Below are positions 16,899 to 25,332 of a stretch of 40,522 nucleotides of DNA, piece after piece. The translations under genes and the position numbers were made by a program. Under the pieces are notes generated by a model. The model searched no databases. It was not told the DNA's origin and saw only the letters and a list, made by a program, of their open reading frames with translations. Where the stretch lies: contig SKRC01000085.1 in NCBI GenBank assembly GCA_007118695.1, positions 78,693-119,214 on the forward strand, given 5' to 3'. The stretch comes from Balneolaceae bacterium (GTDB lineage Bacteria; Bacteroidota; Rhodothermia; Balneolales; Balneolaceae). Position 1 is the first letter of the stretch. The number at the start of each line of letters is the position of its first letter.

Positions 16899-17720
16899 TC
16901 AGGGAGTGTTAACCATCGGTTCAGGGTAGAGGAACTGGTAGTTCAATGTTTTCTTTAATTTTTGATTGGAGACCACCCTGTAGTCGGATTTTTCATCAGG
17001 CAGAAAGGTGGGAGCCTCAAATCCAAATTGAGAGGCCACGGACTGGTAAAATTCTTTACGGGTCGGGTGGCCGTCTGAAACGGCATTGAAAATATCATTC
17101 CTGATATTTTGTTCTATGATTTGATCGGTTATATGAATGCAATCATCCCGGTGAATAAGATTAACCGGTTTGTTGGCATCGGCCAGATCTTTTTTGCCGG
17201 CCAGGTAATTCCCCGGGTGCCTGTCATAGCCATAAAGTCCGCCAAATCGGATGGTGGTGGTATCGAATTGAACCTGGTTTTGAAGGTACGCCTCGCACCG
17301 GAGCAATATCCTGCCACTTTCGGAAGATGCATGGGCCGGATCGGCTTCATCTTCGCCGGTCAATCCGCCAAACTTGTTATAGACGGATGTGGAGCTTGCA
17401 AAAATGACCCAGTCGATACCATGTTCGATTACCTTATTCTCGACAGCTTGTATCCGGCCGGGGTATTGCCGGAGTTTTTGTTTATTGGATCTTCCGGGTG
17501 GGATATTGAGATATAAGATATCGGCATCCCAGAATTCATTGCAGGTGTCGCATTCGACCTGGTCGGTGATGTGAATCAGCCAGGAATCAATTCCGGCCTT
17601 CTTCAGCTTTTCCAGTTTTTCCTCCGAGGTAGTGGACCCTTTTACAGTGGCTCCTTTTTTCTGCAAATGAAGACCGGTAGGAAAACCCAGCCAACCGCAA
17701 CCTAATATGGATATTTTCAT
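16899..17720 (-). CDS. SDR/epimerase-like NAD(P)-binding protein (YeeZ-like)
   Basis: A 273-residue protein with an N-terminal Rossmann fold, beginning MKISILGCGWLGFPTG (residues 1-16, a Gly-rich dinucleotide loop). Further landmarks are ILYLNIPPGR (69-78), VIFASSTSVYNKFGG near 105-119, with the SSTSVY serine/tyrosine typical of extended SDRs, and RFGGLYGYDRHPG near 160. It resembles E. coli YeeZ and other predicted nucleoside-diphosphate-sugar epimerases. The usual YxxxK lysine is not evident, so catalysis may differ or be lost. It stands alone; substrate unknown. Confidence 0.78.
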   Translation of the reverse strand: MKISILGCGWLGFPTGLHLQKKGATVKGSTTSEEKLEKLKKAGIDSWLIHITDQVECDTCNEFWDADILYLNIPPGRSNKQKLRQYPGRIQAVENKVIEHGIDWVIFASSTSVYNKFGGLTGEDEADPAHASSESGRILLRCEAYLQNQVQFDTTTIRFGGLYGYDRHPGNYLAGKKDLADANKPVNLIHRDDCIHITDQIIEQNIRNDIFNAVSDGHPTRKEFYQSVASQFGFEAPTFLPDEKSDYRVVSNQKLKKTLNYQFLYPEPMVNTP

Positions 17721-17866
17721 GGATATTTATGGATGAATGAATTGAAATTTAACCACAGAGAGGTAATTATTCCAGTGTCATGTCGGGGCCGGGATCAATG
17801 ATCCAACATCATTTATGGATTATAAGGTCTTTGAATTGTATTTGAAATGGCCGCGCAACTCTTATG

Positions 17867-17902
17867 AAAAAAGGCCGCTCCGGTTATTGTCGAAGCAGCC
17901 TT
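17867..17902 (-). terminator. Rho-independent terminator downstream of the TonB receptor
   Basis: Read on the minus strand, a 12-bp stem (AAGGCTGCTTCG with CGGAGCGGCCTT, two G-U pairs) closes an 8-nt loop ACAATAAC and is followed by six T. It lies about 110 nt after the receptor stop codon, in the right orientation for that gene. Stem, loop and T-tract together make it the best terminator in the window. Confidence 0.75.
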
Positions 17903-18012
17903 ATCTGGGATGGGAATCAAGCCTTAAATGCCGAATGCTCCAAAACCATTAGCCCGCATACAAATTTCTTGGCGAGCTCCGAGTGAAGCAAAACAACACG
18001 TCAGTGGTCGGG

Positions 18013-20271
18013 TTAAATGTTGAATCGCAATCCACCCATAACTGTTCTTGGAAGTCCCGGACGAACACCGGCGGGCCGGTCTGATACGATGTATGTTTTA
18101 TCCAGCAGATTTCTGACTCTCAGTAGCAGGTGGACATTGCCGGTTATTGCATAATTACTGCTGAGGTCGAACAGCAGATAACTGTCAGTACTGTTTTGGT
18201 CGTCAATCGATCCGCTTCCTGCGACAGTTCTCATTTTCGGTGAATACGAAGAATTAAGGTTAACAGTCAAATCACTGTAGGCAAGAGAAAGCCCCGCGTT
18301 GAACTGATGTTTCGGTATGAATGGAATTTCATCGCCGGTTGTAACTGTACCCCACGGGCCAAAGCTGCTTTCAAAATCCGATTGGAATGTGGCATGGGTA
18401 AAGGTATAATTGGCGTTAAATAGCGGGGTGAGAGAATTTAGATTCAACAGTTCAGCCAGATCCAGGTTGGTTGAGACTTCAAGCCCGTACACTTCGACTT
18501 CTCCGGCGTTGAATTGGCCAGTGGTCCCGCTACCGCCACCGGCGGCAAGGTCGGAGCCAAGCAGGTTGCTGTAATCGTTGTAAAAACCGATGACTTCGGC
18601 ATTGAAGTTTCCATTGACCAATCTCATGCCGAGCTCATAGTTAATGCTCAACTCCGATTCGGTGTCGCTGGCAGAGCCGGGACTTGGAGGGGAAAATCCC
18701 CGATGAATTCCGGAAATGACCGTCAGATAATCTGTGGCCTGATATGTCACTCCGATACCGGGCACAAATACATTTGTCGTATATTCATGTTCGTTCAAAT
18801 CGGATCCGGTTCTGTCAAGGTCGCTGCCGCCGTAGTTTTTGTTGGTAAACCAGATATTTTCAAAACGTATGCCGGGGGTAAATGTCCATCGGTCGAGCTG
18901 AATTTTGTCCCGGAGATAGAGTGATAGAGCGGTAGCAGACCCTATTCTGTTGGCCTGGGTGCCGGGAACTCCGGCATTGGTTAAAATCATTATTCCATCC
19001 TGCATCCGGTACCCATCCTCAAATTGGAAACGATCTTCCTGGTCCTGATGCAGCCGTACACCAAAATCCAGCTGATTGGAAGCCCCGGCAAGGTCAAAAT
19101 TCACACCCAGTACAGACTCCACTCCCTGGGAGAAATATTCGCGGTTGTTGTTTCGAACATTAAGGGCATTGTCCGGACTGGTTTCCCCTCTCAGGTAACC
19201 GATTTCTGTAGGGTTATCTCCAGGATTTGTAAGGATATTTCTGAGGTTACCGGTTTCTATCGTTGGCACAGATGTGTCAAGGTCATGCAATTTATACCAA
19301 GCGCGTGTCACATCCTGTCGATAGAGAGTAGTGGTGAGATCGAGATTGTCTGAAAAAATGGCAAAGTGCCTGGCCGAAATTTGAGACTGTTCAACATTCA
19401 TTTGATCAACCTGGGAAGCTGCATACCGGCGCATGGGATTGGATGAAAAATCATCTCTCGATAGCCCCAGATACGTTTCATCGGAGGTCTCCTTGTGGTA
19501 GCCCAGTTTCAATTCAAGACGCTGATAAATCGATGCATCAGCAGAGGAGGTGACCATAATTTTCCCCATCAAGTCCCGGACAAGATACCCGGTATCTCCA
19601 CCATCGTCCAATTGTTTAAATCCATCATCACCCATTTGAAGAACTTCGATCAGATAACCAAACCGGCCTGTACGGTCTCCGTAATTGGCATGAAATTTAT
19701 TGGAAGTTCGCTCTCCTGCGCTCAATTCAGCTTTACCACTTCTTTCGGTAGGAATCGGGGTGGAGATCAGATTGAGGGCGCCGCCGGTAGTGTTGGGTCC
19801 GTATTTAATTTGTGACGATCCTTTGCGAACTTCTACCGCATTGATACGTCCCATATTCGGGAAATAGTAAGCGGCAGGAGCTGAGTAAGGAGCCGGAGCT
19901 GCTAAAATTCCATCCTCCATGATATTGATTTTGGTGCTGCGCTCAACACCGGCCCCTCGAAGGCCGATGTTTGGCCTGAGGCCAAATCCATCTTCTTCCT
20001 GAATGTTCACGCCGCTGATACTTCTCAGTATACGATTTATATCAGTATGACCCTGCCTTTCAAGCTGCCGGTGGTCAATGTAACTTGCCGAACCGGGAAT
20101 GTTGCTCACCCAAGCGGGAGTACCCACTACGGTAATCTTTTCCATCAATAGTTTATCAAAGACATCAATGGAATCCTTTTTTGCGGTTTCAGTATCTTGT
20201 GCCTGCAGTTGAAAAGCGGAAGAAAAGAACAGCAGGGATAATAATAGTGGTTGGTATTTTTTTGAAAGCAT
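18013..20271 (-). CDS. TonB-dependent outer-membrane receptor (FecA-like siderophore/iron receptor)
   Basis: Outer-membrane active importer, 752 residues. A signal peptide ends near QLQAQ (25), a TonB-box-like stretch with EKITVVGTPAW follows (44-54), then the plug domain (about 55-180: INRILRSISGVNIQEEDGFG, PNIGLRGAGVERSTKINIMEDG, EVRKGSSQIKYGPNTTGGALN), then the 22-strand barrel to the terminal aromatic-containing strand ending LRFNI. Plug motifs resemble FecA/ferric-citrate receptors; no CarboxypepD-like N-terminal domain is present, so it is not SusC. Divergent from hemG across a 152-bp region with two Fur-type palindromes, one 43 bp upstream of this start, so iron or peroxide repression is likely. 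The exact ligand cannot be told. Confidence 0.88.
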   Translation of the reverse strand: MLSKKYQPLLLSLLFFSSAFQLQAQDTETAKKDSIDVFDKLLMEKITVVGTPAWVSNIPGSASYIDHRQLERQGHTDINRILRSISGVNIQEEDGFGLRPNIGLRGAGVERSTKINIMEDGILAAPAPYSAPAAYYFPNMGRINAVEVRKGSSQIKYGPNTTGGALNLISTPIPTERSGKAELSAGERTSNKFHANYGDRTGRFGYLIEVLQMGDDGFKQLDDGGDTGYLVRDLMGKIMVTSSADASIYQRLELKLGYHKETSDETYLGLSRDDFSSNPMRRYAASQVDQMNVEQSQISARHFAIFSDNLDLTTTLYRQDVTRAWYKLHDLDTSVPTIETGNLRNILTNPGDNPTEIGYLRGETSPDNALNVRNNNREYFSQGVESVLGVNFDLAGASNQLDFGVRLHQDQEDRFQFEDGYRMQDGIMILTNAGVPGTQANRIGSATALSLYLRDKIQLDRWTFTPGIRFENIWFTNKNYGGSDLDRTGSDLNEHEYTTNVFVPGIGVTYQATDYLTVISGIHRGFSPPSPGSASDTESELSINYELGMRLVNGNFNAEVIGFYNDYSNLLGSDLAAGGGSGTTGQFNAGEVEVYGLEVSTNLDLAELLNLNSLTPLFNANYTFTHATFQSDFESSFGPWGTVTTGDEIPFIPKHQFNAGLSLAYSDLTVNLNSSYSPKMRTVAGSGSIDDQNSTDSYLLFDLSSNYAITGNVHLLLRVRNLLDKTYIVSDRPAGVRPGLPRTVMGGLRFNI

Positions 20272-20313
20272 TTAAGAGTTAGTTTGTCGCTGGGCGGCCT
20301 TGCTGGTTGTTAT

Positions 20314-20328
20314 TTAGAACAAGTCTAA
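20314..20328. promoter_or_regulatory. Candidate Fur-family operator 1 (TonB-receptor proximal)
   Basis: The 15-bp sequence TTAGAACAAGTCTAA is an inverted repeat (TTAGA...TCTAA perfect; 7-1-7 layout). It matches the second box at 11 of 15 positions; together they suggest TTAGAAnnnTTCTAA, close in form to Fur/PerR boxes such as TTATAATnATTATAA. It lies 43 bp upstream of the receptor start. Confidence 0.45.
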
Positions 20329-20362
20329 GTTAAAACTGTATTTGAAAAGAGGCAACCTTTAT

Positions 20363-20377
20363 ATAGAATTATTCTAA
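20363..20377. promoter_or_regulatory. Candidate Fur-family operator 2 (hemG proximal)
   Basis: ATAGAATTATTCTAA contains a perfect 13-bp palindrome TAGAAT-T-ATTCTA, the 6-1-6 core of a Fur/PerR/Zur-type box. It lies 46 bp before the hemG start and 49 bp from box 1, so each divergent gene has its own copy. The MntR-like regulator encoded at 15919 is an alternative binder, though the 7-1-7 symmetry favours a Fur-family protein. Confidence 0.5.
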
Positions 20378-20423
20378 ATAAATAGAATCACACGGCCGGA
20401 AGGATATTTCAAAGCACAATTCG

Positions 20424-21758
20424 ATGAATAAAAAAAAGATTGCCATCGTCGGCGCCGGGATAACCGGATTAACTGCTGCCTGGAAACTGCAAGGTAAAGG
20501 ACATGACGTCTCTGTATTTGAGAGGAAAGATCAGCCGGGTGGCTCCATCCGAACTGTCAGGGCAGGTGAATGGCTTGCAGAGTACGGGCCCAATACGGTT
20601 CAGCTGAAAACCCAAAATCTTCTGGATTTTTTCCATGCCCTGAATCTGGGCAACCAGATCATAGAGGCAGATACCTCATCAGCCAATCGATTTGTGGTCA
20701 GGGGAGGTGAACTTCGAAAGGTACCTGAAGGATTAATGGATCTGATGAAAACATCACTGTTCAGTCATTCCGGAAAAATGAAGATTCTTCTGGAGCCGTT
20801 TGTCGGAAAGGGCAGGGAGCCGCAGGAATCACTGGCTTCGTTTGTGGAGAGACGGCTGGGCCGTGAATTCCTGGAGTACGCGATTGATCCTTTTGTGGCA
20901 GGTATTTATGCGGGAAAACCCGGGAGTTTATCCGTCAGGCACGCATTTCCAAAGCTTTATAATCTGGAACAGGAATACGGTTCGTTGATTGGTGGCGCCA
21001 TCCGCAAGGGGATCAAAAACAGAAAAGACAGATTCAAAACGAGGTTAATATCTTTTGATAATGGTTTACAGGTACTGCCAGAGACCATTGCAGGGCAACT
21101 GGCAACCATTCATTATGGAACAGACGTTAGCCGTGTACAAAAAGGCAGTAACGGACTCGAACTGATTGCCGGAGGGATCAGGTACAGTAACTTTGACCGG
21201 ATATTTTTGAATATACCCCTGTACAGGATTAACGAACAGTTGATAAATGGCGGTGGGGAGTTATCCGGAGTGATCAAAATAGCCTCCTATCCACCCCTTT
21301 CTGTTATTTTAACGGGCTACAAACAGGAACAGATCGATCATCCGTTGAATGGTTTTGGGTTTCTGGTTCCCGCAAGGGAAAACCGAAAGATCTTAGGCTC
21401 TCTTTTCAACTCAAGCCTGTTTCCAAACCGGGCCCCGGATGGACATGTTATGATTACAACGTTTGTGGGTGGGACACGACAGCCTGAACTGGCCTCGAAA
21501 GATACCCCGGAATTAAAGAGACTGGTCTGCCGGGAACTGGAGGAATTGCTTGGGGCAACAGGTGAGCCGAAATTTTTCGATCATATCTACTGGCCAAATT
21601 CGATACCTCAGTATACAACCGGCTATGATCAGGTGTTGGATGCCCTAAAAACCCTGGAAAATCAGAACCCTGGCATTCATCTGATCGGGAATTTCAAAGG
21701 CGGGATAGCACTGCCCGACTGTATCGAATCCGGCCTGAAAGTAGCTGACAATCTATAA
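20424..21758 (+). CDS. hemG: Oxygen-dependent protoporphyrinogen oxidase (PPOX)
   Basis: FAD enzyme that oxidises protoporphyrinogen IX to protoporphyrin IX, the penultimate haem step (gene also called hemY). It is 444 residues. The N-terminal FAD loop is VGAGITGLTAAW (9-20), followed by FERKDQPGGSIRT, GPNTVQ (family-typical after EYG) and YAIDPFVAGIYAGKPGSLSVRHAFP, a PPOX hallmark. The C-terminal FAD contact reads IHLIGNFKGGIALPDCIESG. The coproporphyrin-pathway version (CgoX/HemY of Gram-positives) is homologous and cannot be excluded from sequence alone. It diverges from the iron receptor with Fur-like boxes between, which makes iron-responsive control plausible. Confidence 0.9.
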   Translation: MNKKKIAIVGAGITGLTAAWKLQGKGHDVSVFERKDQPGGSIRTVRAGEWLAEYGPNTVQLKTQNLLDFFHALNLGNQIIEADTSSANRFVVRGGELRKVPEGLMDLMKTSLFSHSGKMKILLEPFVGKGREPQESLASFVERRLGREFLEYAIDPFVAGIYAGKPGSLSVRHAFPKLYNLEQEYGSLIGGAIRKGIKNRKDRFKTRLISFDNGLQVLPETIAGQLATIHYGTDVSRVQKGSNGLELIAGGIRYSNFDRIFLNIPLYRINEQLINGGGELSGVIKIASYPPLSVILTGYKQEQIDHPLNGFGFLVPARENRKILGSLFNSSLFPNRAPDGHVMITTFVGGTRQPELASKDTPELKRLVCRELEELLGATGEPKFFDHIYWPNSIPQYTTGYDQVLDALKTLENQNPGIHLIGNFKGGIALPDCIESGLKVADNL

Positions 21759-22112
21759 AGAAGCATGTCCGGGAGTTTCCAGCAGAAACAACTTCACTGC
21801 ACCAAAGGTACGTCGCTCTGTCCAGAATAAAGTTGCCCGTCCGACGCTTCGGGGTGGCTTGCTCTACGTCCCAAATAGATGGTGTTTGGAGCGATTTCGC
21901 CTCTATTTTCTTCCGACCACTGTCGGGATTGCATACGATCAAATTTCGCTTCGCGAACAAAAGATGAGTCCCGACCCCCGTCAGGGCACAAAAAATGAGT
22001 CCCGATCGCTGTCGGGAGGGAGATGAGCTCCGACCGTTTCCGGAGCGAAGTTGAGCACTTGGTGAAAATGATGAAACCCTGCATTTTATGGTAAACCAGG
22101 GAACTCTGCGGG
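21759..22112. repeat. Convergent gap with hairpin repeat family (copy B)
   Basis: A 354-bp gap with no gene. It holds a run of small hairpins: CCGAC-CACT-GTCGG (21913-21926), TTCGC-TTC-GCGAA (21945-21957), CCCGAC-CCCC-GTCAGGG (21970-21986), CCCGAT-CGCT-GTCGGG (22001-22016) and GCTCCG-ACCGTTTC-CGGAGC (22027-22046). The last three are each preceded by ATGAG, giving a tandem unit of about 30 bp. The same text recurs at 12410-12560. The stems may also serve as terminators for the converging transcripts, though T-runs are absent. Confidence 0.6.
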
Positions 22113-23633
22113 TTAATCCAAATGAACCTCTTCGGTTTTCCTGCGGCCAAATTGATCGAGCAGCTGCTGCAGTACATTTTGACCCAGCTTTGTAATGCGT
22201 TCCTGTCGTCCCATCGAGAGAAAACGAAGCAACAGACGAAGCTCGGACAACAAATAGGGTGGATCCGAAACCAGAGTCTCATTTTCAACAATGAAATCCC
22301 AGTCCAGTGGCTTTTCAAAATTCACTCCGGCATCTTCCATGACCATCTGGTATACATTTGCTATCAGCCCGTAGCCGATCGTGCTGGGGTGGAGCCCGTC
22401 GAGGCTGAATATGCCGCCTTGTGAAATTTTCCTGGTTTCCTCGTCCACACGCAGAAAATCGGTTGAAAGCCGGACGCTGTCGTCTGGATTGACTAGATGA
22501 GCAGTGGCAGGATTTTTTTTCAGGGATTCAATAAATTCAGGCGGGTACGGTCGAACAGCGTTAAGACCCAATCTGCGCCGGGCAACAGCAGTTACGTATT
22601 TGCCGACCGGGACCAGATGGAAGCCAAACTCATCGGCTAAATTACCTATAATCACATTATATCGGTCAATCAGCTGATCAAGTTCTATCGCTTCGTGTTT
22701 TGTGAGGTGGGGATGCTTTTCAGGGTCAAAATCTTCATCCCAGACCCAGAATCGGGTGTAATAGTCAAAATAGCCGGAATGATTATGCTGACGGTTTTCA
22801 TTTACGCCTCTTGTAACCGGTGGAATTGTCATATAGGGCAGGGTGGGCACAAAGACATTCGGAATATCCAGCACGGCAATCTGCTCATACAGATGCCTCA
22901 TTTCGGCTTCAAAGTGTTCGGGGCGATAAACGGTAAATTCACGCTCATAGTGATGCATAGACATAAAATCATCATTTTCGGTGTAGATGATTTTCAGTGC
23001 ACTCAACGCTCCTGCTATGTTGTTATGTCCGGTACAAACGATCAGGTTTTCAACTCCCCCATCATCGTTCAGCCTTACCACATTGTCTATCTGGCTGTTA
23101 TTTTCAAACTCCTGATCAAATCCGGGATTCAAAACCAGTCGCCCGGTGATATACATGGCATGGTCTGGAAGAACGCTAAAAACCGAGTATCTGGGTTTGT
23201 TTTGATAGTAAAATTCGCGGCATTTCTTTTCGGTCATCAGCCAGGAATCGTTAGCGGCAAATCCCCATACCCCCTGGTTATGGTACGGCAGGTCCCTCTT
23301 TCTGTTCAGGTGGTAATCATCATCCTCCCAGTAATTCTTGATTCGCCTGAGGGTTGAATAAAGGTTTCGCATTACAGGCAGATATTGACTCCAGCTTATG
23401 GAATCACCAAACTCCTCCGACAAACCACGCACCAATACCTCGATGTTGAGCGGAATACCGGCCTGGCCGGAAAAAGAGGGAACATCAAATGATACGTCCG
23501 GTGGAAAGCAACGGGCCAGAAGTGCAGGGAAACTCAGGTCGGTGCGATAGACCCCGCCGTTTTTAAATCCCTGAGACATACTGTCGCCGATTGCAACCAG
23601 TTTATGTTTGTAAATTTTATTTTTCTTGCTCAT
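22113..23633 (-). CDS. SGNH/GDSL-family hydrolase
   Basis: A 506-residue protein with SGNH esterase motifs: block I VAIGDSMSQGF (Ser18 nucleophile), a block III-like CTGHNNIAGAL with Asn, and block V SLDGLHPS (Asp412, His415). It is much longer than typical 200-residue SGNH enzymes, with a large insertion between blocks I and III and a ~90-residue helical tail. No signal peptide is present, so it appears cytoplasmic. The substrate is unknown; esterases of this type cleave acyl groups from lipids or glycans. Its promoter must lie in the 72-bp gap shared with the next plus-strand gene. Confidence 0.82.
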   Translation of the reverse strand: MSKKNKIYKHKLVAIGDSMSQGFKNGGVYRTDLSFPALLARCFPPDVSFDVPSFSGQAGIPLNIEVLVRGLSEEFGDSISWSQYLPVMRNLYSTLRRIKNYWEDDDYHLNRKRDLPYHNQGVWGFAANDSWLMTEKKCREFYYQNKPRYSVFSVLPDHAMYITGRLVLNPGFDQEFENNSQIDNVVRLNDDGGVENLIVCTGHNNIAGALSALKIIYTENDDFMSMHHYEREFTVYRPEHFEAEMRHLYEQIAVLDIPNVFVPTLPYMTIPPVTRGVNENRQHNHSGYFDYYTRFWVWDEDFDPEKHPHLTKHEAIELDQLIDRYNVIIGNLADEFGFHLVPVGKYVTAVARRRLGLNAVRPYPPEFIESLKKNPATAHLVNPDDSVRLSTDFLRVDEETRKISQGGIFSLDGLHPSTIGYGLIANVYQMVMEDAGVNFEKPLDWDFIVENETLVSDPPYLLSELRLLLRFLSMGRQERITKLGQNVLQQLLDQFGRRKTEEVHLD

Positions 23634-23705
23634 TGGTCACTCAAGTCGGGAATCATTTTCTTATGAATATATGTATCTTCCAATCATATTAAATCAAACA
23701 ATTTA

Positions 23706-24065
23706 ATGACAGAAAAAAATCGGCTAAATCAATTTCGAAAAAAACGCACCGAGATGAATGAAAAAATTCTCGATCTTGATCATCTTGGCATTAAACGTTT
23801 TTTTAACCTGGACAGCAATACCTACCGTGATGGAGCCTTGCCGGTGAAAACAAAAGAGCTGCTGGGTCTTGTGGCATCCACAGTATTGCGATGCAACGAC
23901 TGCATCGATTATCACCTGGAACAGTGTGCCAAAAGCGGTTCGAACAAGGATGAAATCGTCGATGCCCTTAATGTGGCACTGGTAGTCGGAGGCAGTATTG
24001 TAATTCCACATTTGCGACATGCGATTGCCACTCTGGAACTATTGGAAAAGGAGGGGGTACTTTGA
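23706..24065 (+). CDS. AhpD-like carboxymuconolactone decarboxylase-family protein
   Basis: A 119-residue all-helical protein of the CMD/AhpD family. The redox motif is LRCNDCIDYHLEQC (Cys63, Cys66, His70), matching the CxxCxxxH of AhpD-type alkylhydroperoxidase partners; so thiol-peroxidase or reductase activity is more likely than lactone decarboxylation. The stop codon overlaps the TTG start of the following outer-membrane barrel gene, so the two are co-translated. No ahpC lies in the window. Confidence 0.85.
   Translation: MTEKNRLNQFRKKRTEMNEKILDLDHLGIKRFFNLDSNTYRDGALPVKTKELLGLVASTVLRCNDCIDYHLEQCAKSGSNKDEIVDALNVALVVGGSIVIPHLRHAIATLELLEKEGVL
24049..24054 (+). promoter_or_regulatory. Strong Shine-Dalgarno deciding a TTG start
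   Basis: AGGAGG ends 7 nt before the TTG at 24062, inside the end of the AhpD-like gene. Few genes here have a site this strong. It settles the start of the barrel gene, because no ATG with a comparable site is available. Confidence 0.75.
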
Positions 24066-25216
24066 GTTTTCGTTTTACCAAATTATTTCTGTTAACATGC
24101 ATGTGGATTGGTTTGTGTGTTTTTGAATCTGAAGCACAGGTAGTTCCCGGTGAAGAGACTTTTGGTGTGCAATACTCAATTGTTCCGGTTTTGGGCTATA
24201 ATTCGGATTACGGACTATTCGGCGGCGGGCTCTTTCAGCGTATAGACTATGGATTGGGGGTTCGACCATTCAAAAGCCGGTCGTCTGCAAACTTTACCAT
24301 TTCAACAAAATGGAACATTATCAGTAAGATCGATCATGAACGGATAGAGAGTTTCGGCCGGGAAATCAGGAGCCGGATACGGTTTGAAGGAATCCGATTG
24401 TTAAGCAACACTTATTTTGGCATCGGCAATGACACAGAATTTACATCATCTGCATTTGAAGACGGCCGTTATTATTTTGAGGAAAGAACGTTGAACTTGC
24501 GTTATTGGGGCCGGAAAAATTTCATGGTTTTTGGCCAGAACGGAAAAATTGACGGCCAGTTGTTGGCAACTGTCTCATACAGCGACCCGGTTTCGAGTGG
24601 AAATGAAACCGTTTTTGAGACAACCCGGCCTGAGGGCTACGCGGGCGGTTGGGTGAATAAAGCCGGTTTAGGGGTCATCGTTGATAACAGGGACAACGAA
24701 TTTGACCCATCCGTGGGGTACAGGTTTGAGACAAATGCTTCGCTTGCAGGTACGCTGACAGGAAGCAGTTACAGTTTCAGCCATTTGTTCACTGAACTGC
24801 GGGGGTATGTTTCCCCGATCAGAAACCTGGTAATTGCCCAGAAGCTGGAGTTTCAGCATTCAAAAGGAGATGTCCCATTCTGGGAACTGCCGACAATTGG
24901 CAATGAGTTTGGCCTGCGGGGGTATGCACTGAACAGGTTCAGGGGAGATAGTTCCCTGCTTCACATCATTGAATTGCGAAGCTGGCTATTCAGTATCCTT
25001 GATAATCAGATTCGGTTTGGCAGCCAGGTATTTATGGATACCGGGAGGGTGTTTGCCGGCGACGACCGGCTTGGAGACCTGACCGCTAACCTCAAACAGA
25101 CCTACGGTTTTGGCGGGGCTATATCTATTTTAAATCCGGACTTTATCTTTCGCGGGGATATCGCATTTTCAGAAGATCTCTACAGAATTTATCTCAGTGT
25201 CGGTTACCTGTTTTAA
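24062..25216 (+). CDS. BamA/TamA-type (Omp85-like) outer-membrane beta-barrel protein
   Basis: A 384-residue exported barrel. The signal peptide (about 1-26) begins with MSFRFTK and ends in SEAQ. Strand-like, aromatic-rich segments follow, with GGGLFQRIDYGLGVRP early, a DNRDNEFDPSVGYRFETN block (about 218-235) resembling the conserved surface-antigen (Bac_surface_Ag) signature, GNEFGLRGYALNRFRGD with the RGY-like loop-6 region (about 290-306), and a last strand ending in Phe (YLSVGYLF). No POTRA domains are present, so it is not BamA itself; it resembles short Omp85 barrels of Bacteroidota. Start is TTG with a strong ribosome site; coupled to the AhpD-like gene. Confidence 0.78.
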   Translation: MSFRFTKLFLLTCMWIGLCVFESEAQVVPGEETFGVQYSIVPVLGYNSDYGLFGGGLFQRIDYGLGVRPFKSRSSANFTISTKWNIISKIDHERIESFGREIRSRIRFEGIRLLSNTYFGIGNDTEFTSSAFEDGRYYFEERTLNLRYWGRKNFMVFGQNGKIDGQLLATVSYSDPVSSGNETVFETTRPEGYAGGWVNKAGLGVIVDNRDNEFDPSVGYRFETNASLAGTLTGSSYSFSHLFTELRGYVSPIRNLVIAQKLEFQHSKGDVPFWELPTIGNEFGLRGYALNRFRGDSSLLHIIELRSWLFSILDNQIRFGSQVFMDTGRVFAGDDRLGDLTANLKQTYGFGGAISILNPDFIFRGDIAFSEDLYRIYLSVGYLF

Positions 25217-25332
25217 TCGGGCGATTGGTGAGTTACATGTTGGTTTGGTCTGCAGATAAAAAAGGCCATCGATGCGGAATGATACGAAATGTAACCGGAT
25301 TTTAATTAACACAAGAGTAAGTTGCACAATTT

